Assembly: GCA_001599935.1 (NCBI GenBank) | Contig: BCIJ01000047.1 | Coordinates: 18,192-82,191, forward strand | From: Holtermannia corniformis | Taxonomy: Eukaryota > Basidiomycota > Tremellomycetes > Holtermanniales | Direction of reading: 5' to 3' | DNA length: 64,000 nucleotides | Shown here: piece after piece, positions 1-10,180 of the stretch | Numbering within the stretch: the first letter of the stretch is position 1 | Layout: each line of letters starts with the position of its first letter | Translations under genes and position numbers: made by a program | Notes under the pieces: model-generated | Seen by the model: the letters and a program-made list of their open reading frames with translations, nothing else | Databases searched by the model: none | What the model was told of the DNA's origin: nothing

Positions 1-535
1 GGAGGCCGGTCAGCCAGAATACCAGCGCACGGCCGTCGTGCTCGATCACTTTGACGAGATGCTGAATGGTCAAGGCGGCGGCGTCATCATGGCCGACGGC
101 AAGCGACGCAAGATCAAGATTATGCTCTTGGCCGGAGGAGATTTGATCGAGAGCTTTGGCGAGCCAGGCGTTTGGTCCGAGCCGGATGTGAGTCACGGTC
201 GATGGTCCGAGCTGATAGCAGCTTCACAACATCCTTGCCCGCTTCGGCTGCTTGATTGTCGAGAGAGCAGGGTCCGACGTCTGGGCGTTCCTGCTCTCTC
301 ACGATATCCTGTACCACCACCGGCGCAACGTCATTGTCGTCAAGCAGCTCATCTACAATGACATTTCTTCGACAAAGGTTCGGCTGTTTGTCCGTCGCGG
401 GATGAGCATAAAGTGGGTTGTCTTTCAACCGGCCGAGCTGACGGCAGGTACCTATTGCCCAACAGTGTCATCCAGTACATCTACGACCACCGCTTGTATC
501 GAGAGCCAGAGCGGGCAGACAAGAGTATTGCGTAG
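1..535 (+). CDS. NMA1: Nicotinamide/nicotinate mononucleotide adenylyltransferase, 5'-truncated
   Basis: C-terminal part of NMNAT, which joins NMN or NaMN with ATP to make NAD or deamido-NAD. Three exons: 1-187, 222-412 and 448-535 (TAG). The introns are 34 and 35 nt with CTGAT/CTGAC branch sites. The spliced protein carries the family signatures LLAGGDLIESFGEPGVW, then RAGSDVWAFL, the substrate-binding motif NDISSTKVR, and RRGMSIKYLLPNSVIQYIY. The N-terminal nucleotide-binding (H/T)xGH motif lies upstream of the window. The placement of the second intron (413-447) is forced, because only that junction restores the conserved SIKYLLP segment. The stop codon directly abuts the stop of MET8 on the other strand. 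Family identity is very secure; which of the two NMN adenylyltransferase paralogues it equals cannot be decided. Confidence 0.93.
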
Positions 536-1410
536 TCATCTGCGATAGAGAATGACTACACTGGCAGCCGCCAAACCCGTCAACACGCCCGCGGTGAACC
601 CCGGTGACCACCAGTTGATTCCTGCTGGCGAGTCGATTCCTGCTGGCGAGTCGATAGCTGTCGACTGGGGTCCGAGGACCTTGCCTTTGTCCCAGCCTTC
701 GTCGAGTAACATGTTGCGCGTGGCGGCGTCCATCTTGCCCAGCTCTTGTAGAGACCACTGGTCGCAGATGCCAATCATCCACTCCATCCGGCGCTGACCC
801 AACGGCCCACCCGTCCCAGGCGCTCTTCGCCTCAGTTCTGCCCTCAGCGCGCCAACGGCCTCGATCGCGGCTTCAATGTCGTCCGGCAAGCCGTGCTCGA
901 TCTGCTTGCGAATCATCGAGGCCAGCTTTGGCCCCTTGCCTCCGGTCGAGACCATGATCTGCAGCGGCCCTCGGCGGAGCTGGGAGCCAAAGTAAAAGTC
1001 GCATTCAGGAGGGACGTCGGCGACGTTGACGGGCAGTTTGGCGGCGCGGCAGAGCTCGCACACTCGTTTCGATAGAGCGACGTCGTCAATCGCCGTGAGG
1101 ATCATGTCGAACTCGGTCACTTTGATCTCGTCGTCGTGGCCATAGTCGCGATCGTGGTAGGTGATGTCGTCCTTGTTGCTGACGTCGATCCGGTATGCGG
1201 TCTCTGGATGGAGACGGTCCCGAGGTGAGATGAGGGTGACATGGGCAGAGGCTTCGAGTAGATAGTACAGTCGACCGGACGCAACGAGGCCTCCTCCGAT
1301 GAGCAGCACCTTGCGCCCTTGGAGCCTCCAAGCGAGCAGGAGTGATGTCCCTTTGACCACAGGAGGGAACTGAGCGTCAGCCGAGTCGACCGATCGATAC
1401 TTACCTCCAT
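536..1410 (-). CDS. MET8: Siroheme synthase Met8 (precorrin-2 dehydrogenase/ferrochelatase)
   Basis: Oxidises precorrin-2 with NAD and inserts Fe to make siroheme, the cofactor of sulfite reductase. Two exons: 1405-1410 (ATG GAG only) and 536-1369, with a 35-nt intron; 279 aa. The NAD-binding Rossmann loop is KVLLIGGGLVASGRLYYLLE, and the active-site Asp of the Met8 family falls in NVADVPPECDFYFGS. The length is close to yeast Met8 (274 aa). Two oddities: an 18-bp tandem duplication gives SPAGIDSPAGIN near the end, followed by a hydrophobic C-terminal stretch (FTAGVLTGLAAASVVILYRR) that looks like a tail anchor. Yeast Met8 is soluble as far as I know. The tiny first exon was chosen because the longer open frame upstream contains this intron plus the neighbouring promoter. 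It diverges from the proline gene across a 39-bp promoter. Confidence 0.93.
617..652. repeat. 18-bp perfect tandem duplication inside MET8
   Basis: GATTCCTGCTGGCGAGTC occurs twice back to back at 617-634 and 635-652. Its length of 18 bp keeps the MET8 frame and encodes the repeated hexapeptide just ahead of the predicted C-terminal membrane segment. Confidence 0.95.
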
Positions 1411-1449
1411 CGTGGTTGCTGCTCGTTGCGGGAGTAACCCGCAACGACC
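1411..1449. promoter_or_regulatory. 39-bp bidirectional promoter MET8/PRO3 with 9-bp dyad
   Basis: Only 39 bp separate the two divergent start codons. Positions 1424-1446 hold a perfect inverted repeat, CGTTGCGGG then AGTAA then CCCGCAACG. It contains CGG-N7-CCG, the layout bound by Zn(II)2Cys6 fungal activators. The binding role is inferred; the dyad is seen directly. Confidence 0.6.
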
Positions 1450-2667
1450 ATGGGTTATACTCTTTGCGTGCTCGGTAACTCTCCGGCCGTCTTGGCAAGT
1501 TTGCTGACGTGCTAGGATGCGGTACCATGGGCATTGCCATCCTCTCGGGCACACTGTCCTCGCTCGAAGCCAGGCTCGCTCTTCCGCTCGTCCCTCGTAC
1601 CGACGATGCTCTGCCGTCTGGGATCTCGACCCCGACGTCGAGTCAGTTCCTCGACGCTCCCGAATCAGCCCTGCCTTCGCGCTTCATCGCAACCGTAGGC
1701 CGCGAGGAGAGTGCACGCAAGCTCAAGCGGACGTTTAAAGAGCTTGGCCGACTCGGAGAGCAGGTCGAGGTCCTGGCCGGCGTCGAAAACGTCAACGCCG
1801 TCAACCAAGCCGATGTCATCCTCGTATGGTGAGTGTTCAGATGTATGGCCGAGGCTTATCGCAGCTCGAAACCTCAACTGGCCAAGCAGATCCTGCAGAC
1901 CGAAGGCATGGCCGAGGCGATCGCCGGCAAGCTCGTCGTCTCCATCTGCGCCGGTGTGACTATCAACCAGCTCACTCAGTGGTGCCCTACCAGCATTGTC
2001 GTCCGCGCCATGCCAAATACGCCATGCAAGGTGAGTCGAGTCACGGTCGCTGTGCTTGGGCCATGTCCGGGCCGTGCTCAGGGCGTATGCTCCAGCCTCT
2101 GCATGCTCACGCTCTCTCGTAGATCCGCGAAGGCATGACGGTCGTAACGCCCATTGCCGACGCTCTGCACCGCTCACTCATCCTCGCCATCTTCACCTCG
2201 TGTGGCCGCTGCCGCTTCCTGGATGAAAAGTACTTTGACACCTGCACCGCGCTCGCTGGTTCGGGCCCAGCGTTTGTCGCTCTCGTGCTCGAAGCCATGG
2301 CCGATGGAGGCGTCATGATGGGTCTGCCCCGCGCCGAGGCTCTAGAGCTCGCTGCGCAGAGTGAGTGCTTGCTATGACTCGACTCGGCTGACACGCGCAG
2401 CGATGCAAGGAACCGGTCGGATGGCGTTGCAAACGGGCTTGCACCCAGCTCAGCTCAAAGACAGCGTGACAAGTGAGTCCTCTTGGTTTCTACAGTGCTG
2501 ACGACAGCGCCCGGTGGATGCACGATTGCCGGCTTGTTGACGCTCGAGGACGGCCGTGTGCGGTCGACCATGGCCAGAGCGATCCAAGTCGCAGCCAACC
2601 AGTAAGTCCGTTGATATCGACAAGGCTGACGAGCAGTGCGTCTGGACTCGGCCAGGACAAAAAGTAG
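1450..2667 (+). CDS. PRO3: Pyrroline-5-carboxylate reductase
   Basis: Catalyses the last step of proline synthesis, NAD(P)H-dependent reduction of P5C. Seven exons: 1450-1474, 1516-1828, 1865-2030, 2123-2360, 2401-2472, 2508-2601 and 2637-2667; they sum to a 312-aa protein. The N-terminal Rossmann motif is VLGCGTMGIAILSG. Mid-protein come VILVCSKPQLA and VVRAMPNTP. The P5CR core is ALAGSGPAFVALVLEAMADG, then GLPRAEALELAAQTMQGTGRM and TTPGGCTIAGLLTLEDG. The start ATG at 1450 was chosen because splicing its 25-nt exon to 1516 gives the usual MGYTLxVLGCGTMG beginning. The 92-nt third intron is longer than the local norm. It shares the short promoter with MET8. Confidence 0.95.
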
Positions 2668-2768
2668 ATTGTACCGATCCATGGCGATGCATCATTGTAC
2701 TACGTAGTCGTGCGGATACGTAGCCGACGGGCCGCACGGATGAACCGTCTGCGTCCTCTACCATCACC

Positions 2769-4519
2769 ATGGGCTTTAATTCACCACTGCCAGGTAGGCT
2801 GCTCGCTCCATGTAGCTGCATCGACTGACTTTTCAAGTGAGGCTACCCGAAGAATGCCGCAAAGCTGCAAAGATCAGTACGTGCGATCCACATCAACCGA
2901 GCTGACGGCCAGTGCGATCATTCGTCGACAGCGGTGACAAGGTGCGTTCCATCACCGCAGCCAGCACCTCGCTGAGCTCCAGGTGGTCCCTCGCTATGTG
3001 ATGGAACGAGCATCCGGGTTCGCAATCTTCACCGTCGTCAAGGCCGGTCTGGTGTTCAGTGCACGGGCCGGGTCGGGCGTCGTCGTCGCCAGGTTGGATG
3101 ATGGAGGTTGGTCTACGGACGAGCGACTGGGACGTAGGCTGAGGGACAGGCTGGTCTGCTCCGAGTGCGATTGGGATTGGAGGCGTTGGGTTTGGAGGCC
3201 AGATGGGCGCCGAGTGAGTGCTTGATCGAGTCGAAAGAGGCTGATGACAGGGTGACCGACTTTTTCATCGTCTTGAACGTAGGTCGCTGAATGAGCGACC
3301 GAGCTGATGAGATCTAGTCTCGCGCGGCCGTTGCGACATTCATGAGTGCGGGCAGCTTGACGCTGGGCGGCAACCTTTCGGTGAGTGACGTTGGCGATGA
3401 CCATCTGCTCGCTGATCACTATGCATCCCTTCCCACGCCCTGATGTACATCCTGTACCTCACGCACGCTATCGCACTCGCTTGCTCGTGCATGCAGATCG
3501 CAGTCGGTCCCCTGGGACGCAACGCCGAAGGATCAGGGTCTGTCAACACACACGGCAAGGTGGCAGCCATGTATTCCTACTCCAAGACCAAAGGCCTCTT
3601 TGGCGGCGTCTCGGTCGAAGGCAGTGTCATTGTCGAGCGCCAAGATGCGAATCGACTGGCTTACGGCGGCAACGTCTCGTCCAAGCAACTGCTCAGTGGG
3701 GCCATCGACACTCCCGATTGGGCTCAGCCACTGCTGGACCAGCTCGAACGAAGCGCGAGACTGCCTGGAGGACAGACGTGGCGGCAAGACGAGGAGGACG
3801 AGCGAGCGTATGCGTTTGGCGAGGGTGTCGGTGCAGGCGGCGTCGGCGGCGTCGGCTCGTCCGGGCGCAAACGATCCGGCAGTCTTGCCAGTACCTTTAG
3901 TCGGTCGAGTCCGTCACCTCGGCCAGACTTGGCTTCAAGACGGCTCAGCAGCCTGAACCCATTCTCGTCCTCGCCACGGAAAAAGGTCGAGGAGCCGACG
4001 TTCCCCGTCAGCTTTGACGAGGATCACGAGTACAATCGACCGTTTGAGCAGCCGAAACCCAGCGGCGATCTGCTTGGCTCTTGGACGTCGAACGGCCGTG
4101 GCCTGACCGCTTCATTCAACGACGACCCTTGGAAACCGGCCGAACCCGTCGCGCTTCCCCGGGAAACACACTCTGGCACCCCGTTGAGTTCCTCCCCTGA
4201 CCGCCCGTTCTCTTCCTATCACACGCCACTACCGACAACTACACCCACGCCACGGATACCTCTGAAAGCAGGTCTCGAATCTGCCAACGACGGCCTACCG
4301 CGCGCCGTCGCTCTGTACGACTTTGCGCCGACCCAAAGTGGCGACCTTGGCTTCAAAGCCGGTCAGGTCGTCATTGTCGTCAACAAAGTCGGGGACGGCA
4401 AGTGGTGGACGGGCCGGGATCCTGTCAGTCACCAGCAGGGCATCTTTCCTAGCACCTACGTAGAAGTCCTAGAGCGCCCGGGGGCGACAGACGTGTGTAG
4501 GCGCCGTCGAGAGAGTTGA
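2769..4519 (+). CDS. YSC84: YSC84/SH3YL1 family actin-binding protein (SYLF + SH3)
   Basis: Cortical actin-patch and endocytosis protein: the SYLF domain binds phosphoinositides and actin, and the SH3 domain binds proline-rich partners such as Las17. Eight exons (2769-2793, 2838-2876, 2913-2941, 2983-3106, 3150-3213, 3251-3278, 3318-3380, 3497-4519) give 464 aa. The SYLF hallmarks run in order: PLPVRLPEECRKAAKI, FVDSGDK, AIFTVVKAGLVFSARAGSG, GGQMGAEVTDFFIVLN, MSAGSLTLGGN, VGPLGRNAEG, SYSKTKGLFGGVSVEGSVI. A Ser/Pro-rich linker leads to a C-terminal SH3 with ALYDFAP, WWTGRD and GIFPSTYVEVL. Seven introns are packed into the first 370 coding bases while the long last exon has none. The MIM1-domain gene follows after only 62 bp. 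Confidence 0.92.
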
Positions 4520-4581
4520 TGTGATCCGCGGGTTTGGCTGCACTGGAAAAGGCCCGATCGGCTCGAGAGTTGCATCTGTCC

Positions 4582-5795
4582 ATGCTCAACCAGGTCGAGC
4601 AAGCTGCCATGGACGACGCTCTTGGCGTACGTCCTCATGATACAGGCCGAGCTGACACCTAGTCTTCCTTCGCGACATCGTTTGCGCCGCCCAAGGTGGA
4701 GCCGGCACCGGCAGAGACGCCGGCTGAGCCCACGCCGGCGCCTGCTTCTACTTCTGCGCCTGCCGAGCCAGCGGAAGAAATTGAAGACTGGCGTCCAGAA
4801 TACGAGCGCAGACTCGCGGAATGGCAAGCCGAGTCTACGATCGCGCGCAAAAAGGCTCTCGAGACGCGCGAGCGGATCGAGAGGCAGCGTGAACAGGAGC
4901 GCAAGGCGGCTCAGGGCCCCGATGCTAAAGCTGCGAGGGAGCGCAAGCTGCAGGAGGAGCGTGCGGTCAAGCTGCAGCAAGAGCTGGACGGTCGTAAAGC
5001 CGAAGCTAGGGCACCGGGCTCAGCCAAGGAACAGGCCGAGCGTGGTCAAAAAGTCAAGGACGCTTGGGAGCTTGTCAAGAATGAGCCTGAGCCTGTCCGT
5101 GAGCCGTCACCTGCCGACACGCGTGCGGTCATGCCGAATGATACCAATGTGCATGTCACTGGCGAGGCCAAGAAGCCGATCGCACAGGTGAGCTTGGTTG
5201 TGAGGGACTGGGCTGACGTCAGACTGCATACGACCCTACGACCTCGACCGAGCCGATCCCGCCGAGTCTGCAAGACCCTGCGGACGAGTCAATACGCACG
5301 CCAGTGACGACGTCGAGGCAATCGGCTACATCGCAAGCGTGGGAGGAGATCTCGGGCTCAGCTTCATCAGCCGAAGACTTGTCTCCACCCGCCTCGTCCT
5401 CCGACGAGCTCGTCGACGTCCCTACCTCCTCCACCGCCGTCGGCCGCGCTTCCACCGAGCCCGTCCCACACGCCATCTCTCCCTCTGGCCTCGCCCGTCC
5501 CGACGCCGACGCCGCACCCCCCGCTCAACCCCCATCGCTCACTCTCTCCCTCTTCTCCCGCACCTCGCCCGCCCGCATCCTCGCCGTCCTCGGCATCAAC
5601 CTCATCCTGCCGTTCATCAACGGTGTCATGCTTGGGTTCGGTGAGATCTTTGCGCGTGAGACAGTGGCTGCTGGCCGGAGGTGGTGGCGTTCGGGAACTG
5701 GCTTGTTCCGCTGGGGTGACGCTGGTAGGCATCAGACGGCCGCTGGCAGGGGTGTTGGGTCGGTCGGGCTGAGTGGTAGCGGTGGGTTCCCATGA
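4582..5795 (+). CDS. MIM1/TOM13-domain mitochondrial outer-membrane protein with long N-terminal extension
   Basis: Mim1 inserts alpha-helical proteins into the mitochondrial outer membrane. Three exons (4582-4626, 4663-5187, 5223-5795) give 380 aa. The C-terminal part holds the Mim1/Tom13 signature around ILAVLGINLILPFINGVMLG followed by FGEIFARE, the single membrane span of this family. The first ~250 residues are unlike classical short Mim1 proteins. They have an Ala/Pro/Glu-rich stretch, then a charged probable coiled coil (WRPEYERRLAEWQAEST, then ETRERIERQREQERK), then a Ser-rich linker; the coiled coil recalls vesicle-coat light chains. The ATG at 4582 is the first in frame after the upstream gene's stop, but coding-like sequence continues about 35 bases further upstream, so a longer N-terminus or a link to YSC84 cannot be excluded. 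Confidence 0.75.
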
Positions 5796-5800
5796 TAGCT

Positions 5801-6061
5801 TTATGCTATGTCTGTGAGGATCACCTGAATAAGCCGCATACGTGTTCCCTCGGCTAGGTGATAGTCTAGCGACCCTATGGTGAGGCGTGTCGCCTGGTAC
5901 AGCGCGATCTTGACATTGATGACGAAAGCGCTGTAGGCCTTGGGCCCACTTCCGAAGAGCGGCAATCCGCCGATTTTTTTTTGAAACTCTTCAACCTGAG
6001 CGGCTTCGAGCGCGTAGTGTGCAGGAGAATTGGCCACGCCTAGCTGAGCAAGACCAGACAT
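5801..6061 (-). CDS. Small hypothetical protein (86 aa)
   Basis: Uninterrupted 86-codon frame on the minus strand, beginning MSGLAQLGVANSPAHYALEA. I do not recognise a family. The composition is protein-like, with balanced charges, a Gly/Pro-containing middle (GGLPLFGSGPKAYSAF) and a modestly hydrophobic segment after it. Its stop lies 5 bp from the stop of the MIM1-domain gene, which matches the tight convergent spacing of other gene pairs here and slightly favours a real gene. It could be one exon of a longer gene or a chance frame. Confidence 0.4.
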   Translation of the reverse strand: MSGLAQLGVANSPAHYALEAAQVEEFQKKIGGLPLFGSGPKAYSAFVINVKIALYQATRLTIGSLDYHLAEGTRMRLIQVILTDIA

Positions 6062-6317
6062 GTTGTAGCGCTAGCTGATCTGTAGACAAGACTGGCATCA
6101 CCCGCCCGGGCGCTGTACAGGTAAGGGGTGTGTGCACCACAAGCATGTCATCCAACATCTACCCATGCGTTTGCCCCGCGCTCTTGCGCGCTTTTGTACA
6201 GATAGGGGTAATTCTAGTGTCGATTTTGAAACAAACCCCCTTGCGGTCACTGCGAAGCATCCGGCAGCCGACCCCCGACCCCCGACCAGAGGACTGAGAT
6301 TATCTGTCCCAGCTATC

Positions 6318-8405
6318 ATGCTGCAAAAGATGTACAGAGGTCGAGACGGTGCGGTTCAGGCGACCGACATCACCTGGGAACAGGTTGCTTGCCTGGACAT
6401 CGAGCTCCATCGCGACCAATCACTCCAGTTATCCTCAAGATCTCACCCCAAGGAGGCAGACGTCCTGCCGCCTGGCGGTTTGCTACGAAGAATCGAGACA
6501 GGGACTTCCCTGTATTATCAGAGTGTAAGAATGTCAACCGCGAGGCAAGCTCAACAGCAGGCTGCAGGCTACTCGGCCAGCAGCCGTCATCTCACAGCGT
6601 TATTCGCCGAGGCCGTTCGGGAGTTCACGAGCACTGGCCTGCCCCAACACTTGACTGTGCAGTGTGTGGACTCGGGTATCGTGCGGGCGACGCTGTCGGG
6701 CTTGGACGACGTCGATTGTCCAGTCGACTATGGTTTCCACGTCGTGGGCAAAGGTGCGTCGTTAGGTCTAGACTTAGCTGAAGGAAGATGATTCCCGCGG
6801 AGACGACACAGAAGCCCCCTTTTCGCTGGTGATGATCAGCGCCCGACAAGCTTACTGGACAGAAGTGTCTGCGGATGAAGAGGTCGAAGGCTATCCGTAT
6901 GGGCCTGAACCCTCCGGGGTCGTCGACACCCAGTCGGCTCAAGATGAGCCACGCGCAGTTCTGACAGCACTAGCACTGCGAGAACATACTAGGTGGGTCT
7001 CTTCAGGTCAAACAAGCTGACGAAAGCGCCCGCTACGGGTACTGTGCCCTTGTGCACAGAGCTTGTGTCAAGCTGTTCATCGCAGAGCAGCAGGATATCG
7101 GGAGTGTCAGTGTGCATCGCATCGTGTTCAAGGGCCATGCAATGCAGCGAACACTAGACTGCCCGCGGGGGTTCTTCTCCGCCGCTGGGTTTGCTTTGGC
7201 CTATGCCGTGAGTCGCTCGTGCCGCTGCGTCGGCTGACAATAGATCGCTGTACCCAACCACTTACCCCGCGGCATCACTCATCGGGTAGCCTTACGGCCT
7301 CCCCTGCGTCGTACTTGGACACAGCCCATGCCGCAGCTGACTTTGCGAAATGCGTACTGGGCGCTCAGCGCACGACGTCGTTCGGTCGACGCACACGTGC
7401 TGCAACAGCTTGTCAACGGCGTAGCACCTCTTCAGAGCGATGTTATCCACATGACGTTGATGCAGTGCAAGGATGGGCTCAAGTCGGTGCGTGCAAGTCT
7501 ATCAGCGGACGTCATCACGTTGACAACGCATCAACAGCTTGTTTCGGCGGTGATTCCTCCGCAGCAGCGATCAGGGCTTGGGGGAGCATTTGATAGCACA
7601 CCTCGACAAGTCAAAGGACTAGAGCCAGCGCTACCAGATACCGTCCGTCGCATCCAGCACGGTGATCCTCTTCTACCCGCTGCATATCACTTTCCTTATC
7701 AGCAGACTTTGGCACCAATATGTGTAGGTCGGCGGCAAATACCAGACGCATAGCTCAATTTTTTGGTAGCTCCAGCCTGACCACGGCGGGGCATCGACCG
7801 CTGAATCAAGTGGTCAGACCGCCCGGGGTCTGTTCAAAGTCGCCAAGGTGAATGGCTATGGTACCGCCAATACAATGTGCAAGATTCTTTGGAGTAGCGC
7901 CAGACGTACCCAATCGGGTTTTACCTCCAGCGTCCCTGGTCAGAATCGGGGCAAGCCGAGCGATGCCCCTGAAATTGCCGGAATTCCCATGCAAGACGAA
8001 GGGCCGGACGACGCGGTCGGATATGGTGTGGGAGATGAAGAGGAGGATGAGGCTGGAGATGTCCGCGGAGATGAAGGGAGCCGGAGCACCGAGGGACGCG
8101 CTAAGCCTGACAACGAGAGAGGTGATGGTGGTGGCGAACCGGTCGAAGACGTGAAGGGGAAGGCGGATGACCACAATGTTGCCGACGAGCCGACAAGATC
8201 AAAAGCGCACGAGGAAAACGCTGGTAAGGATGGGGACGAGAATGATGAAGATGAAGGAGAGGCGGACGGAAACGGGGAGGGGCAAGTCGGCAACGGCGCC
8301 CAACTGAAGAAGGAGAAGAATCTCCACGAAGGCCGACCCAACACGAAAGGCGTCCGCCGCCTGATGAGCCGGGCTAGCCGGATTTTCCGCAAAAAGAAGA
8401 TCTAA
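6318..8405 (+). CDS. Uncharacterised 643-aa protein with acidic C-terminal tail
   Basis: Five exons (6318-6753, 6788-6992, 7027-7207, 7244-7723, 7776-8405) splice into one open frame of 643 aa; each intron has consensus ends and a CTGA-type branch site except the last (52 nt). I recognise no catalytic motif. The N-terminal half looks globular (VVGKDDSRGDD, then FSLVMISARQAYW, then HRIVFKGHAMQRTLD, then FFSAAGFALAYA). The last ~130 residues are strongly Glu/Asp/Gly-rich and end in a basic tail, SRASRIFRKKKI. The start could also be 6132 in the same frame, but that extension reads as untranslated sequence. Function unknown. A nuclear or membrane-tethering tail is only a guess from composition. 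Confidence 0.55.
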
Positions 8406-8460
8406 GCAAGCAGCATGATCTATCTTTGTAGGGATCCGACTGTGTTATCAACTGCATGCT

Positions 8461-10180
8461 TCACCTGACCCTGACCGCACTCTTCGTCCTGCCCTGCCCA
8501 TCGCGCTCATCGCCGTCGACTTTGTGCACCTTGCTAGCGGTCTTGGCCTCCCAGACTTTCCAGAACTGACAGTCAGCGGCGTCCCTGCCCAACGCTCTCA
8601 CCTTGAGGTTCTCGTCGGCCGCGCCGGTCGCAACGGTACACCCATCCGGACTGAGTGCGCTGCTCAACACCCTCTCGTCGTGAGCTTGATTGATCTGACC
8701 GGCCTTTGCGAGCGATGGGTAGGACCAGAGAGTGATGGAGCAATCGGAGTGGCCGTGGGTGGAAAGGATCTCTTTGCTGTGTGGCGACCAGACGAGAGAA
8801 GTGACTTGCGAAGTGGTAGGGAGCGAGGCGGTGCGTGCGCCAGTGGTGGATGACCAAAAGTGGATCGTTTGGTCGGATGTGCCACCACCCGAGGCGAGTA
8901 GGTTCGACTGCCAAGGACACCATGCGAGAGCCTGTCGTCAGATGGGTTGCAGATGGGTTGTCTCACCTTGACTGCCGCCGTGTGGTTGCGCTTCGTCCAC
9001 TTGGCAGTCCCTCTCGGCACCCCTTCGTCCGTTTGCAGCACCGACTGGCCGATACGACCACTGCAAAGTCAGTGTTGCCACTTCAAACTTGACTCACTCC
9101 CAGCAGTTGACCACATTGTCATTTCCACCCGAGGCCAAGAGCTGACCATCCCCGCGCCATGTGAGACCACAAACCTCCGCCGTATGACCGTTGAGCTCCA
9201 TGACCTTGTGCCGCGCGACGCGCACATCGTGGTGGTGGATTGACCCATCGCGGCAGCCGGAACTCAAGACGTGGCCGTGCCAAGAGAGGGATGCGATACG
9301 AGCCTGTTGTCAGCTCGATCGGGCAAGGCGAACGTACATTATGACCGGGCATGACGCGCATCTTCTTGCCCTCATCTACGTCCCAGATCTCGACTTCGCC
9401 AACATCGTTGCCGACCGCAAGATAGCTGCCGTCACCGGCCCAGCTGACACTAGTGACCGGGACCTCACCTTCGGCTCCCTCGCCCATAGCAGTAACGTTA
9501 CCTTCCTCTGCGTCCCATACGTAGGCGATATCGCCTAGTCCGATGGCAACCTTGTTGGAGGAAGACCACGAGAGAAGATTGAGGTAGTAGTCGTTGGCAA
9601 AGCCTGGTGCATCCAGTACGCGATCTGGAGCTGTTGGGATCCGCCGCTTGCTCGTCGTGGTCGCTTGCGTAGGTCGGGACGGCCCAGCAGGCTGGCGCAC
9701 ATATTGTCGTTGTAGATCCAGGTGGGAAGTTGCAGTGCTGGCTGGCGGAGGGGCTGCACGGAACGACAGGATCCGCCGTTGAGGAGCTACACCTAGGGTT
9801 TTGGACAGGTCTGCCGTGAGCGAATCATCCGCCGTCGTATCAGGCGAAGATGATCGTGACGGTTGATCGAGCCCGGCCAGTGCGGGTGTGTGTGACGAGC
9901 TACGCGACGGGACAAAGCGGTCAAGCTGGCATCAGCTGGGCCATGCCAGAACAACCTCACCTCCTTGGCCGAACCCTGGCGTTTAACTGGTTTGGGTACA
10001 CCTGCAAGGTGTGCCTCTCTTCCCGTCACATCCATCCTGCCCATGCCCTCTCGCAGCGCGTCCATTGCCGAGTCGGGCCGAGAAATAAATGGGTTGGTGC
10101 TGAAAAGTCAGTCGCGTCGTTGATGGAGGGGCCGCAACGTACGTGTCGGCTTTTGACCCTTTGCGCGGCGGGGAGGACAT
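8461..10180 (-). CDS. CDC20: Cdc20/Slp1 activator of the anaphase-promoting complex
   Basis: WD40 substrate receptor and activator of APC/C at metaphase-anaphase, and target of the spindle checkpoint. Seven exons (10143-10180, 9961-10099, 9338-9925, 9098-9303, 8967-9060, 8602-8931, 8461-8565) give 499 aa. The N-terminus has a C-box-like DRFVPSRSSS. The Cdc20 entry signature is KRRIPTAPDRVLDAPG, then DYYLNLLSWSSSNKVAIGLG. WD repeats follow: SVSWAGDGSYLAVG, TAEVCGLTWRGDGQLLASGG, SNLLASGGGTSDQTIHFW, VTSLVWSPHSKEILSTHGHS and LSPDGCTVATGAADENLKFW. The protein ends VRVR, not the Ile-Arg (IR) tail by which Cdc20 and Cdh1 usually dock on APC/C. Cdc20 is preferred over Cdh1 because of the CDC20-like RRILSFRAAPPP segment. 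Divergent from the hexosaminidase gene. Confidence 0.94.

Noticed and set aside
7806..8392. Minus-strand frames opposite the acidic tail of the orphan gene, including a hydrophobic-looking one
   Set aside because: Ser/Pro-rich mirror of the acidic codons; the plus-strand exon fits the five-exon frame exactly and ends in a natural basic C-terminus.
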